Shown piece by piece: positions 54,801 through 63,662 of a DNA stretch of 64,000 nucleotides. Within the stretch, counting starts at the first letter, position 1. Each line of letters begins with the position of its first letter. The position numbers and the translations under genes are program-made. Source of the stretch: Cherax quadricarinatus (Eukaryota > Arthropoda > Malacostraca > Decapoda > Parastacidae); contig NC_091352.1 in assembly GCF_038502225.1 (NCBI RefSeq), positions 23,376,803 through 23,440,802 of the forward strand, read 5' to 3'. Below the pieces are notes generated by a model that saw only the letters and a list, made by a program, of their open reading frames with translations, searched no databases and was not told the DNA's origin.

Positions 54801-55546
54801 CATTGTTTGAGAGACTGGCGCATTACAACTTCACTGTCAACTTAGCCAAATGTAGTTTTGGTCAAGCCAAGATTACCTATCTAGGCTTTTGTATCTGCCA
54901 AGGTGAGGTTGCTCCTATTGAGGCTAAGGTTCGTGCAATTTCTGAATTTCCAGTGCCACAGGATAGGAAAGGAGTACAGAGATTCCTGGGTATGGCAGGA
55001 TATTTTCGCAGGTTCTGTCCAAACTTTTCTCAGATTGCAGCTCCTCTCACTGAGCTTACTAGTAGCAAAGTTCAGTTCACCTGGACTAGAGATTGTTCAG
55101 ACTCGTTCAAAAGGTTGAAGCGCTTGCTATTCTCTGCTCCTGTGTTGAAGAGTCCTAATTTCAATCTTCCCTTCTTTTTACATATAGATGCGAGTGGTTA
55201 TGCAGTGGGCGCTGTGCTGCTCCAACAGTCAACATCCACTGACATTCTCCATCCTATATGTAACTATTCATCTAAGCTTAAACGACACCAGAAAAATTAT
55301 GCCACTATTGAGAAAGAGGCTCTAGCTCTTGTGGTGTCCTTGGAACATTTTGACGTGTATTTGGGCACTTCCTCATTTGAAATTAACGTTTTTTCAGACC
55401 ACAATCCACTCACTTATATTAATACCATGAAAAGTAAAAATGCTAGGATCATGAGGTGGGCCCTCAGAATCCAACCTTATTCTATTAGTATAAAACACAT
55501 AAGTGGTCATTATAATGTAATTGCCGACGCTCTGTCTCGTCCTTAA
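51827..55546 (+). CDS. C2 Gag-IN-RT-RH polyprotein, 1239 aa, lacking NC and protease
   Basis: ATG at 51827 ('MYAKVKQLIDTLTL'). Gag covers residues 1 to about 388 and ends 'DNYEISHK', which joins directly to 'QAIDFAHNSPIGGHLG' of integrase. AAC is shared at both ends of the deletion. The HHCC domain follows, then core D467 ('IIDCVGPLP'), D526 and E562 (D-x58-D-x35-E), linker 'KAGDKVMARKLVPG', RT with 'SRLDLLRGYYQVP' and YLDD from residue 972, and RNase H with 'HIDASGYAVGAVLLQ', 'EKEALAL' and 'FSDHNPL'. End '...NVIADALSRP' TAA. Everything except knuckle and protease is intact, so it could move only if those functions come from another copy. Alternatively the deletion arose in its last reverse transcription. 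Confidence 0.93.
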   Translation: MYAKVKQLIDTLTLSELSALKLQTCWQVAKYLGVTYNRNYTAETVRALIKDILFPAHTEMSDYDSDSESLVSQLGSMTLFDEDERATRAEVSLVFEPSVAQFSLTPSFTDTIVQSIAGSMTQPNTSTVYTTPVFTYPRPDLDSLEKAGPSVRPKDRPDHVNFPTPPLPTGPISQEQFERFERLLMLQTAQIEAQRRLNEEDFQRENVRLLRQQTDRSQVPFNVQKAASMVPKFFESDLDTYFDVFENQARAMNWPRKHWATLLHTALTGRAQTCTAALPFAKYISYDAFKQTILETYNLLPVSYQRAFRTLQRRQDQTCVEFAREKKVAFERWTRAAKCNNYGSLVQLLLHEEFNNCMSADIQEYLIDHTTSDILETAALADNYEISHKQAIDFAHNSPIGGHLGVQKTLGKLAKHFTWPKMKETVADHVRRCHVCQVTGKPAHTPPPAPLIPISVHGEPFSRLIIDCVGPLPRTKLGNQYLFTIMDAATRYPEAIPMRKINARAIVRALMKFFSQVGLPREIQSDQGSNFTSKIFREALSHLGIKSVLSTSYHPQSQGALERFHQTLKSMMRVYCEHFSRDWDEGIPFLLFAMRESEQESLGFSPFELIFGHQVRGPLAVLKDVWTGKSNPSLSTSTSLMQQHLTAARELASKNLVSAQARMKQHYDKRAVSRSFKAGDKVMARKLVPGHALQARYDGPLEVVKKLSDVNYLVRTPGKKKSNHVYHVNQLKAYYASPLPTTSILPRTEEENVSLPDISRGIEVRLENSVTLQSLDDFLSNLGIDKAGDIKNMILHFPELFSDVPKRCTLGVHDVDVQGASPIKQSPYRMSPTKHKVLREEVDFLLSHGLIERSKSPWASPCILVPKPDGSFRMCTDYRKVNSVTLPDGYPLPRIDDLIDRVSGAQFVSRLDLLRGYYQVPLTERAQEISAFTVQGGLFNYLVTPFGICNAASSFQRIMNELTHNLEGVEAYLDDLVVYSDEWEQHLTRLRALFERLAHYNFTVNLAKCSFGQAKITYLGFCICQGEVAPIEAKVRAISEFPVPQDRKGVQRFLGMAGYFRRFCPNFSQIAAPLTELTSSKVQFTWTRDCSDSFKRLKRLLFSAPVLKSPNFNLPFFLHIDASGYAVGAVLLQQSTSTDILHPICNYSSKLKRHQKNYATIEKEALALVVSLEHFDVYLGTSSFEINVFSDHNPLTYINTMKSKNARIMRWALRIQPYSISIKHISGHYNVIADALSRP

Positions 55547-56162
55547 TAATTATCAGTTACATTAAATCAACGTAATTTTATGCCCAAATACCTTTTGTTA
55601 CTTGCTATGTCAAATTCAGTAAAGTAACTTAATCCCTCCAGCCCATATTAACTATATATACTCATGTCATGTCTGATTATTATATTTATATATTCACAGT
55701 AATGTTGTGTGAGGAGGAGACAAGCTGAGTGTTGAGTGAGTAGTGTGGTGCGGGTGATGTACTGCGTGACTCAACACTGTCCTGTCGCAGACCCCCCCCT
55801 CACTACACACCTTAAGCTGTTTCATACTCAGATGTTTATACTGCCTAGCATTCCACAACCACTACTTAAGAGTGGAATGCAGTCTCCTCTACTATGATCG
55901 AGCCTCAACGTGCCCTCCTTGTCAGCGCTATCCTGTCTCTACACTGATGTACATAACCACGAGCATGCAGATACGATACTGTGTACTGCCCTAGCATATC
56001 CTAGTGACGGACGCTGTGAAATTGTAGAGGTGCTTGGCACAAGAGAGACTCTGATTAATGTTTAATTTTTATATTGATAATAATATTGATATGAGTAATC
56101 AGAAATAATGTGAAAGACATTAATGCAACTCCTAGTGCGACCCTCTGTCGTGTTGGGGGGGG
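55547..56162 (+). promoter_or_regulatory. C2 3' untranslated region and polypurine tract
   Basis: 616 nt with no ORF of note. Ends with eight G (56155-56162) against the 3' LTR, the PPT. C-rich run near 55791-55799. Homologous to C1 12616-13230 (reverse). Confidence 0.72.
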
Positions 56163-57445
56163 TGTTGCAACCCCTGAATGGGTTACAATGATTATTATGT
56201 ATATATGTAATGTATATTATCTTTTCATATAATTTTATTTTGCTTATATTTGCGATAATAGCTAAATCGTAAATATATTGCTTTATATTCTTATTTGACT
56301 TATGTTGTTAGGATGTATATAAAATGTGCTCAGTTAGTCTTGATTGTTAAACTACTGTAATTATCGCTTGTCGCTCGTTATACTGCCGGCTTCTGAGCTG
56401 CAGTTGTCCACGTAGCTATCACGTGATCGAGGGGGGGTGTCCTCACCTCGTGTGAAGTATTCAGTCTGCTGGAGACTCGCTTGCTGGTTAGACAGATTGT
56501 CTGTCTGACAGTCTGCTAGAGACTCGCTTGCTGGTTAGACAGATTGTTTGTCTGACAGTCTGCTGGAGACTCGCTTGCTGGTTGGACAGATTGTCTGTCT
56601 CATTATTCTTGTTAGTTCTGTAGAACTCTGTTCTCAGAACATTGTATAGACTTAGTGATTTTCGACGTTGTACTGAGGTTGTGTGTCACATAGACACTCT
56701 GAGTATCTCAGGTCCTTAGCTATAGCTTCTGACCTAATTTTGTACTGGTTCCTGTGTATTGTCACAGTCACAGTTTTTCCTATGCTGAACATAGTATTAT
56801 GGGAGCTTTGTAACTTTTGTGGAGGATCTGCAGATGGTCCCTACTTAGTGTCGTTATATTATCTCCTGATTCTGTGTCGCAGTCGCTTGATATTGCATTG
56901 CTATTGGGCTTAGCATTCTTTGTTGTTCAAGCAGACTGTTCGGGTTGCCAGTCGGTCAAGAAGTTAGTTTATTTGAGGACTTTGTCAGTCACTTGTTTAA
57001 ATCTTATTCGAGTCTTGAGACATAGCTAACTACTTAAGAGCACTTACACGCATACACACACTTGTACATATTTGTAATATCTTATTAAATGTTAATGTAC
57101 CTAACGGTACTTAAGAATTATAAATGTGATATGTGCTTTCAGCACAATAATATTGAACTCGAGAGATTGATTTTATTTTGATTGCTGTAATTAATTTAAT
57201 TTGATAATATACCTCTAGACAACTTACTACTTAATAAATTTATTAAATTTTAATTTCTCTAGTTAGTAGCCTACCAGTTGTAATCCTAAAGCACTATTGA
57301 ACCATACTGAATTTTAATGGATAATTGGACAAGGATACTGACTACTTGTTACGAAAACCCAGTAACAGGCTGGATGCTAGAAGGGCAGTCCTTTCTAGTA
57401 TTCACTGGAGATCTCTAAGCTTTTAGAATCGCGTTTTTTGTAACA
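56163..57445 (+). repeat. C2 3' LTR
   Basis: 1283 bp, nearly the same as the 5' LTR. Visible differences: near 56239, 56293, 56430 (two fewer G), 56518, 56677 and 57229. Confidence 0.94.
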
Positions 57446-57831
57446 CCCAACGTAACAAGTTAATCTGCAGAACACGCTTAGCTATGCACAATACGATTGC
57501 AAAATACGCATAAAAGCAAAGCAGAGTGCAAAATTCTCCACACCGAACAGGCTAGTAACAACTGACACGCAAAATTTGTAAAGCAATGCCAGACAGCTAC
57601 ACTGTTCTAGAAGATTGACCGTAGCGAAGCGAGCACACCGAACAAGCTAGTAGCGAGCTGTTGAACGATCACACAATAGCAAGGCTGATCATAAAGCAAC
57701 TGACACGCAAAATTTGTAAAGCAATGCCAGACAGCAAGCTGCACAATGTTCCTGCTACAAGCTTCACCCTAAACTCAACCGTTTCTCTAAGTCCAGCTCC
57801 AGCTCTCGGACATGCTACCCATATTACAACC
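57446..57831 (-). promoter_or_regulatory. B3 leader, part next to 5' LTR, with PBS
   Basis: Matches the B1 leader 10480-10887. PBS sense TGGGTAGCATGTCCGAGA at 57814-57831, no spacer to the LTR. Confidence 0.78.
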
Positions 57832-58247
57832 CAGGATTCCAAATGGCCTGTTATCCCGGGAGAAATGGGAGCAAAATAAACACAGTAGAAAAAGTTTAGA
57901 CTTATATTATCCTTCACCAATATAGAACAGCAATATGTACACTATGTACAGTGATAGGTATAGTGCACTCCACGGTAAGCAAGGCAGAAATAGAAGCCAC
58001 AAGATAGCAGACCGTGCTTCAACCAGCTCTAGAATGGGAATGACAAGGGCAGACAGGAGAGCGGTACCCACATAACCTCTGCAATTGCCAAAACCATCTT
58101 CTTATTGGCTAGAACCTGGTCACTAGTTGAACGACGGGGCCCCATCATCAACTCTTAGCAACCTGGTTCGCTGGTTGGGGGAGATAGCCTGTAAATGAGG
58201 GTGCGTACATGCGCCGAATAAAGGTTACGTACTCTTTGCATGCCACA
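57832..58247 (-). repeat. B3 5' LTR
   Basis: 416 bp, TATTACAACCC...GCATGCCACA on plus. Followed by ATCAA, the complement of the TTGAT beside the solo LTR. Confidence 0.92.
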
Positions 58248-58474
58248 ATCAACTATCAGGGGCAGTGAGGGCTGTGGTAGTATCCACTATCAGAGGCAGG
58301 GATGGCTTTAGTAGTATCAACTATCAGGTGCTGGAAGTGCTGAGGTTGTATAAACTATCAAGGGCAGGGGAGGGCTGTGGTTGTATCACCCCTCAAGGAA
58401 GGTTCCTTGTTGTTGGTGAGGGGCTCTTGATTCAGGGAATTGGACCTGTGCTCCAGTTCCCCGAATTAAGCCAC
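58248..58474 (-). repeat. Inverted copy of satellite edge and dispersed repeat (matches 36713-36949)
   Basis: The reverse complement of this block follows 36713-36949 almost base for base, with about 7 to 10 differences: the same variant satellite units, then the dispersed repeat with 'CTTGATTCAGGGAATTGGAC'. It ends with 'GAATTAAGCC' against a CAC minisatellite remnant. Confidence 0.92.
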
Positions 58475-58548
58475 AACCACCACCACCATCCTCACCATCA
58501 ATACCATCCTAACCACCTCCACCACAATCCTCACCACAAACATTCTCT
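58475..58548. repeat. CCA/ATCCTC minisatellite remnant
   Basis: Short stretch of the same kind as 43060-45033, same strand bias, directly before the LINE. Confidence 0.8.
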
Positions 58549-58632
58549 GCTCAGACGTTGTGCTGAGCAGTTGTCAGCTGTTGCTCCTCAGTCCCGACAC
58601 CTGGTGGAGGAGTGTTTACAACATCAACAACA

Positions 58633-59532
58633 ATGGCGACTGCGTTTCGCCGCCGTGTTAATACTGTTTGTATTCAACTAACGCAGGGCTCTATCACCGG
58701 CGAATCAGTAAATGTGTTACTGCCAGCAATCATTCGTGATACTTATGGCATTCAACGTGAATCCTTGTGTGGCGTCGCCTTGAATGGAACTACACGGATC
58801 TTCGTCAAGTTTTGTGACACTCAGATGTACGAGAAGATTGTGACCCAGTACCAGGATATAAGTAAGCAAGTCACCCCAGCAGTTTCTGTCCAGTTGCATG
58901 ACGTTTCACGATACTATACGTGGGTACGTGTGAGAAACGTGCCTTTTGAGGCCAATGAAGTTGATATACGTGATGTATTTGAACATTATGGGAAGATCCA
59001 CCTGGTCACCATGGGTAGGTGGTCTGACGGCCACTATAATGGCCTTCAGGAGGGGTCATTTACGTTGAAAATGTCCCTGCGTCAGCCGATTCCTTCGTAC
59101 GTACAACTGGAGGAGTTTCGTTCCCAGGTGTACGTTACGTACCCTGGACAGAGAAGAACTTGCCGCCTCTGCGGCGCTCTGGATCACATAGCGGCTCAGT
59201 GTGTCCAGCGCCAGCCGCCATCGGGGAGTGGTCGTCGACCTGACGGTGAGGTACCCCGTCAGGCTCTGGAAGAGGAGGTTGTCGAGACCTCGCCGCGTAT
59301 GACATCATGGAGTGCCGAGGTTGATAGGGCCATGCTACTAGAGTCATCTTGTGTGACTCTACCTGGCACTGCCTCCCTTGACGAGGTGGAACATGTGAAC
59401 AGTGAAATCCCTCTAGCAAGAGAGGCAGGTGAGATGGAAGCCGACATTGTATCTGCGTTAAGTGACCTATTAGCATCGCATGAGTCTGATTCTGTGCTGT
59501 GTTCTGATGGGGGGGAAATTACGTGCAGATGA
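58633..59532 (+). CDS. LINE ORF1 protein, 299 aa, CCHC knuckle
   Basis: ATG at 58633 in a good context (ACAACAATGG). 'YTWVRVRNVPFEANEVDIRD' resembles an RRM-like fold (residues about 98-175). One CCHC knuckle 'CRLCGALDHIAAQC' lies at about residues 177-190, then an acidic, low-complexity tail. It would bind the LINE RNA. The frame ends at 59532, but the likely continuation ('ADDADQIAKVRDLESLRFH') is in the next frame from about 59515, within a run of seven G. A 1-base indel in that run may have truncated the protein, which would then end near 59857. Confidence 0.75.
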   Translation: MATAFRRRVNTVCIQLTQGSITGESVNVLLPAIIRDTYGIQRESLCGVALNGTTRIFVKFCDTQMYEKIVTQYQDISKQVTPAVSVQLHDVSRYYTWVRVRNVPFEANEVDIRDVFEHYGKIHLVTMGRWSDGHYNGLQEGSFTLKMSLRQPIPSYVQLEEFRSQVYVTYPGQRRTCRLCGALDHIAAQCVQRQPPSGSGRRPDGEVPRQALEEEVVETSPRMTSWSAEVDRAMLLESSCVTLPGTASLDEVEHVNSEIPLAREAGEMEADIVSALSDLLASHESDSVLCSDGGEITCR

Positions 59533-59857
59533 TGCTGATCAGATAGCTAAAGTGAGAGATTTGGAGAGTTTGAGGTTTCATACTGTTGAGGCAGAAATTC
59601 ACAAGAACACTCCAAGTACTGACATGTGTGAAGATGCTGTTTCTAGGAAGCGTGTGGCTACCCCGTCCGACTCCGATGATGTCTTGACGTGGTCGGAAAT
59701 CACGGGTGGGGGGAGGTCGCGCGAGTCCAGGACAGCAGGTAATATCACGGGGATTGCCAAAGGTGCGGGAAGTGCCTTGGGTGCTTGCCAGCGCAAAGAG
59801 AAAAAGGGAGTGGTAGCCCCTAGAGGAAAGCCACCTTTAACACAGTTAGGTGTGTAA
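59515..59857 (+). pseudogene. LINE ORF1 C-terminal part in a shifted frame
   Basis: About 114 codons after the G run at 59510-59516. Ser/Arg/Gly-rich, with 'DDVLTWSEITGGGRSRESR' and a basic end. Its stop (59855-59857) overlaps the start of the endonuclease frame. No known domain. Confidence 0.6.
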
Positions 59858-60658
59858 CTATTAATGTTAATGGTTTGAAATCTGTCAGAAAGTGTGTGCA
59901 GGTGCGTGAGTGGTTGAATCGTTTTGCAGTGGATGTGTGTTTTTTGCAAGAACATAACCATAAAGTAGGAAGTTTGTTTGAGATGGATGGTTATGACATT
60001 TATGTGACTCACTCCAGACGTCTGAAAGGTGGAGTGGCTGTGTTGATAAAAGCGACCAGCCCGTTTGTGCTGAGACATTGGGAGGAAGGGGGAAGAGGGT
60101 CGCGTGGTGCGAGTCGTGGGGGATTGGGGTAGTAGAAGGGTTGGTTTTGTAGGGGTATATGGGCCGGCTGAACATGATGTTAATATTAAAAATACTTTTG
60201 TTAGAGATGTCTTGGTATATTATTTGAGGTCCCTGCCAGAAATTACAGTGGTAGGTGGTGACTGGAACTGTGTAGTGCGCCGTAAAGATGTTGAACCGAG
60301 GGGGGCGGGGTTCTGTTCGCTAGTTTTGGGTGACTTGTTGTCTGGTTTGGGGTTGGTTGATGTACGAGGAGGACGTGACTTTGGGATTGAGCATACTTTT
60401 GTGCGTAGGGGCTATGCAGCATGTTTAGATAGGGTGTATGTGTCTCGGTGGGTGGTCGTAATCAATGTGCGTGTATTGAACGTCTTTTTCTCCGACCACC
60501 GGGGAGTTTTTGTGGAGCTCGACTGGGGAGGTCTCCCGCATCGTTTTAAGGGATACTGGAAACTGAATACGCGGATGCTACAAAGTGCGGATGATAGGGA
60601 ACTATTCGAGGACTTCTGGGCGTCTATGGGAGTAGACTCCTGGGAGGGATGGGATTAA
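59858..60658 (+). pseudogene. LINE ORF2 AP endonuclease
   Basis: N-terminus 'TINVNGLKSVRKCVQVREWL...VCFLQEHNHK' in one frame to about 60100, then a shift in a GA-rich stretch. The second frame gives 'VGFVGVYGPAEHD', 'VVGGDWNCVVRRKDVE', 'ACLDRVYVS' and 'FSDHRGVFVEL', the usual endonuclease motifs, then 'KGYWKLNTRML'. An in-frame TAA (60656-60658) ends it. It cannot make a working ORF2. Confidence 0.78.
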
Positions 60659-62321
60659 GTACGACGGTGGGATGAGGTTGTGAAGCCTCGAATTAAGGAT
60701 TTTTATGTGAATCGGTGTAAGGAGGCCACTCGCTTGGAGTATGGTTTTCAGAGGTACCTGGAGGGTCATCTACGACAATGTTATGCACAGGGAGAGGCAT
60801 CTGGGGTTTACCCAGTGGATGAGATCGATGCTATTAAAGAACAAATCCAAGTATTGAAAAATAAGGTTTTCGATGGGGCGCACATTTTGAGTGGGGTGGA
60901 GGAGGCTTTGTGGGGTGACAAGCCGTCTGCTTGTGTCTTACAAAGTCAGACACAAAGGCGAAAAGCGACTGAAATTGTGAGTTTAGTGGTGCAGGATGAA
61001 GTTGACGGGTATAGTGAGGGACAGGTCTTAACAACAACTGAGGGGATAAGTTTTTATGTCGATACTTGGAGTAAGATCCAGATGCAAAGTAAAGACGTGA
61101 GTGAGCATGCGATACAGGATTTGGGGAGAGACGTACGATGCGAGTTAAATGATTATGATCGCCTTCTCATGGGTGGGCCTATATCTGAGGCAGAGGTGTG
61201 GGAGGCACTACAAGGAATGAGTAAGGGGAAGGCTCCAGGCATTGATGGCATCCCTTGTGAATTTTATATCAAACATTGGGAGGTAATACGGACTTTTATG
61301 GTTCGTTTACTCAATGCGATGAAGGAGGGGGGGGGTGTTAAGTCTGTCTCAGCGTACGGCAGTGTTGGTCTTAGTTAGGAAATGTGATGTGCCGTTAGCG
61401 ATTAAGGACTACCGTCCCATATCGTTGATGTGTAGTGACTATAGACTATATGCGAAAATATTGATGAATAGAATTAAGAAAGTGTTTGATAAGGTAATTC
61501 ATAAGAGTCAGTTTGGTGTGCCAGGTAGGTCAATGTATGATGGTCATGGGAATATCAGGGAGTTTGTTGAGGAATGCGGGGTGAAGGGTGGGGGTGGTGT
61601 TTTGGCTTTAGACTGGCGAGCCGCTTTTGATAGTGTTGAAAGAGAGGTTCTGTGGAAATTTATGAGATGGCAGGGTTTTGGAAATGAGGTCATCATGTGG
61701 GCCCGTTCGTTGTACAATGGAGCGGGTTTTAAAGTACAAATTAATGGCAAGTTAGGTGTTTTTGTACACATGAGCAGGGGCATTCGTCAGGGATGCCCCA
61801 TGTCTCAAATGTTTTTTGCATGTATGCAGGACCCTTTTTACTGGGCTGTTTGTGGGCGGGGAATAGAGACATCGTGGGGTCCGAATAGTGGTCGACCAAC
61901 CCTTGTGGGTTATGTTGATGATACTACTGTGTTATTACGTTCACGGGAGCAATTGGGTTTTGTTGGGAGACTTGTTGACATATTTGGCAAGGCTACGGGG
62001 ATGTGTGTTAATAGAGAAAAATCGAAAATTATGGAGTTGGGGGAGTGGGTGGGGGATGGGGTGGATGCAGAGGGGTGGACTGTGGTTGATCGTATCACTA
62101 TATGTGGTATTCATTATATGCGGGAGGTCGATCAGATGAGGGCGTGCAATTCGGGGAGGGTTGTACATAGTGTCTTGGGGCGCTTAAATAGTCTACGGCC
62201 GCGACATTTAACCCTGCATCAGAGGGCGGTGGTCATTAATGTCCTGCTTTATAGCAAAGTATGGCACGTTGCTGCACTGTATCCTCTGTTGCAGGGGGAC
62301 GTCAAACGTCTTTTGCATTGA
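60659..62321 (+). pseudogene. LINE ORF2 reverse transcriptase
   Basis: 60680-61378 holds the linker and 'KGKAPGIDGIPCEFYIKHWE'. A shift in a G run (61327-61335) leads into 61335-62321 with 'DYRPISLMCSDYRLYAKILM', 'QFGVPGRS', 'LDWRAAFDSVER', 'SRGIRQGCPMSQMFFA' and the catalytic 'VGYVDDTTVLL'. It ends 'NVLLYSKVWHVAALYPLLQG', an L1/Tx1 signature. All RT motifs are present, but split by frameshifts. Confidence 0.83.
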
Positions 62322-63190
62322 GTTTATCGATTTTTGTGGGGTTCAGGATGCGATTGGCTCACAAGAGCGGTGGTGGAGACACCACTGCATCAGGGAGGGT
62401 TGGGTCTCATTCCTCTAGTCTAGAGGCTCGTGTCATGGCATGTTACGTGAAGCGTTGTTTTCTCCGACTGGGTGGGATGCATGGCGGGTTAAGCGAATTG
62501 TATCACGACCTGCACAGGTGGTGGAGAGGGAGGAATTTAATTTGGTGCGACGCGATGCTTCGCATATTATTGAACATGAGGGACGTGCGCTGTGTAAAAT
62601 TATGTACCTTAGAAAGGGCGGGTAGGGAGGTAGTCGTGGTGCGAGTTGAAGGAATGTATCCCATGTATGCGTGGGGTGATATATGGAGGCGAGTTCAACA
62701 CTTGCGTCTTCCTGCTCAAGTACGGGAAGTGGTTTTTAAATTTTTACATGGAATCTTGCCGTCTGGGGTGGTGTTGTATAATAGGCGTTTGGAGGAAGAC
62801 TGGGGTTGTCCGGTGTGCGGGATGGAGGAATCTGCTTTTCATGTTGTGTATTTCTGTGCGACTTTAGGTATGGTACGAGAGTGGTTCAGTAGGGTTTTGC
62901 GTTTGTAGGGGGGTGAGGTTTGTCGGTACTCCGGGCGTTGAGTTTTGATGTAGGTGGGGTTGACTTGCGTGTACAACGTGGCCGATTATATTTTCGTGTC
63001 ATGGGCTATGAGGCACGTTGATGGTAACAGTAGAATTAGGGTGTTAGCAGGGACGATTTATAGGACAAAATGTCGAAATAGGTTGGTATATGAGGGGAGA
63101 TGGGAGAGAGACTTCCCGCCTGAATATAAAGCCTTGGAGTTACGAGATTTGTATAGTGTTTATATTTTCCTGTGTTTTGACTTTATTATT
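62261..63190 (+). pseudogene. LINE ORF2 C-terminal region
   Basis: In a new frame: 'EARVMACYVKRCFLRLGG', then 'CPVCGMEESAFHVVYFC', the C-x2-C...H...C motif common at the end of LINE ORF2. After a TAG at 62906-62908 and two further stops, residues 'RIRVLAGTIYRTKCRNRLVY' (62954-63190) still look like the extreme C-terminus. Confidence 0.65.
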
Positions 63191-63274
63191 TATTTATATA
63201 AGAATCTAGTTAGTGCCTGGTATCTCGTTGACATATTATTTTATGCACCCATAATTATTTTGTACCTGAGTTTT

Positions 63275-63275
<1 letters not shown>

Positions 63276-63305
<30 letters not shown>
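63276..63305 (+). terminator. Poly(A) tract, 30 A, probable LINE 3' end
   Basis: Uninterrupted run of 30 A about 90 bp after the last ORF2 remnant. It is the likely tail copied from mRNA. If so, 63306 onward is flanking DNA. Confidence 0.7.
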
Positions 63306-63308
<3 letters not shown>

Positions 63309-63662
63309 TGTATAGGGGTTAATTTTGGGAAGAGCATGTACTTGTTTTTAACTGAGATTGTGATGTAGGTCATTACTCTGATTATATACTGTGAAGGTTG
63401 TGAACCTTTGTCATATGTCAGTCACAGTATGTTAATTATACAAATATGAAAGGATTATATATTTTATATTTTATATAGTTTATATAGTTATAGTTTATAT
63501 TGTTTATATTATAGTAGTATGTTATATGGAAAATTTTGTGAGTGTATATGGGTAACCTCTTTTATGTCAATTACAATGTGTTGTTAAAACTTGTTAGTGT
63601 ATGTTGTGTAGGATTGAGGATCCTACTGTACCCATTTTATATCTTTATTTAATATTAAGCTG
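63306..63662. other. AT-rich unassigned DNA
   Basis: Many TATA/TTATAT repeats (63455-63530). No ORF. It may be older flank, or LINE 3' UTR if the A run is internal. Confidence 0.5.

Larger units (their letters stand above)
50257..57445 (+). mobile_element. C2: young family C retrotransposon in B3, 7189 bp, TSD CCCAA
   Basis: LTRs 50257-51541 and 56163-57445 differ by about five substitutions and one 2-base G-run difference by eye, so the insertion is recent. CCCAA at 50252-50256 and 57446-57450 is the target duplication. PBS TGGGGGCCTGTCCGGGA, one open frame of 1239 codons, PPT of eight G. Relative to C1 it lacks 1218 bp, exactly the knuckle and protease, in frame. Confidence 0.95.
45034..58247 (-). 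mobile_element. B3: family B element, decayed, split by C2
   Basis: 3' LTR 45034-45459, 5' LTR 57832-58247, minus strand, interrupted at 50257-57445 by C2. Removing C2 and one CCCAA copy restores a family B leader. Coding sequence has at least six frameshifts. The outer flanks differ: CAC minisatellite (ACCAC) on the left, ATCAA of inverted satellite on the right. The right flank is the reverse complement of the solo LTR's upstream flank. The element was probably rearranged after insertion. Confidence 0.93.
58549..63305 (+). mobile_element. L1/Tx1-type LINE, near full length, inactive, with poly(A)
   Basis: Order: short 5' UTR, ORF1 with CCHC, ORF2 with AP endonuclease, RT (YVDD), a C-terminal Cys-His motif, and 30 A at 63276-63305. 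Endonuclease phrases 'VCFLQEHNHK', 'VVGGDWNCVV' and 'FSDHRGVFVEL', and 'KGYWKLNTRML', resemble L1/Tx1-clade proteins. Several frameshifts and stops in ORF2. I see no clear target duplication. Confidence 0.82.

Noticed and set aside
55547..56162. Envelope gene after pol in C2 (as in errantiviruses)
   Set aside because: No ORF of useful length between RNase H and PPT. Likewise none in B2 (34213-34530).
60834..62168. Antisense Pro/His-rich ORFs within the LINE ORF2
   Set aside because: They mirror G-rich sense codons and have no recognisable domain.
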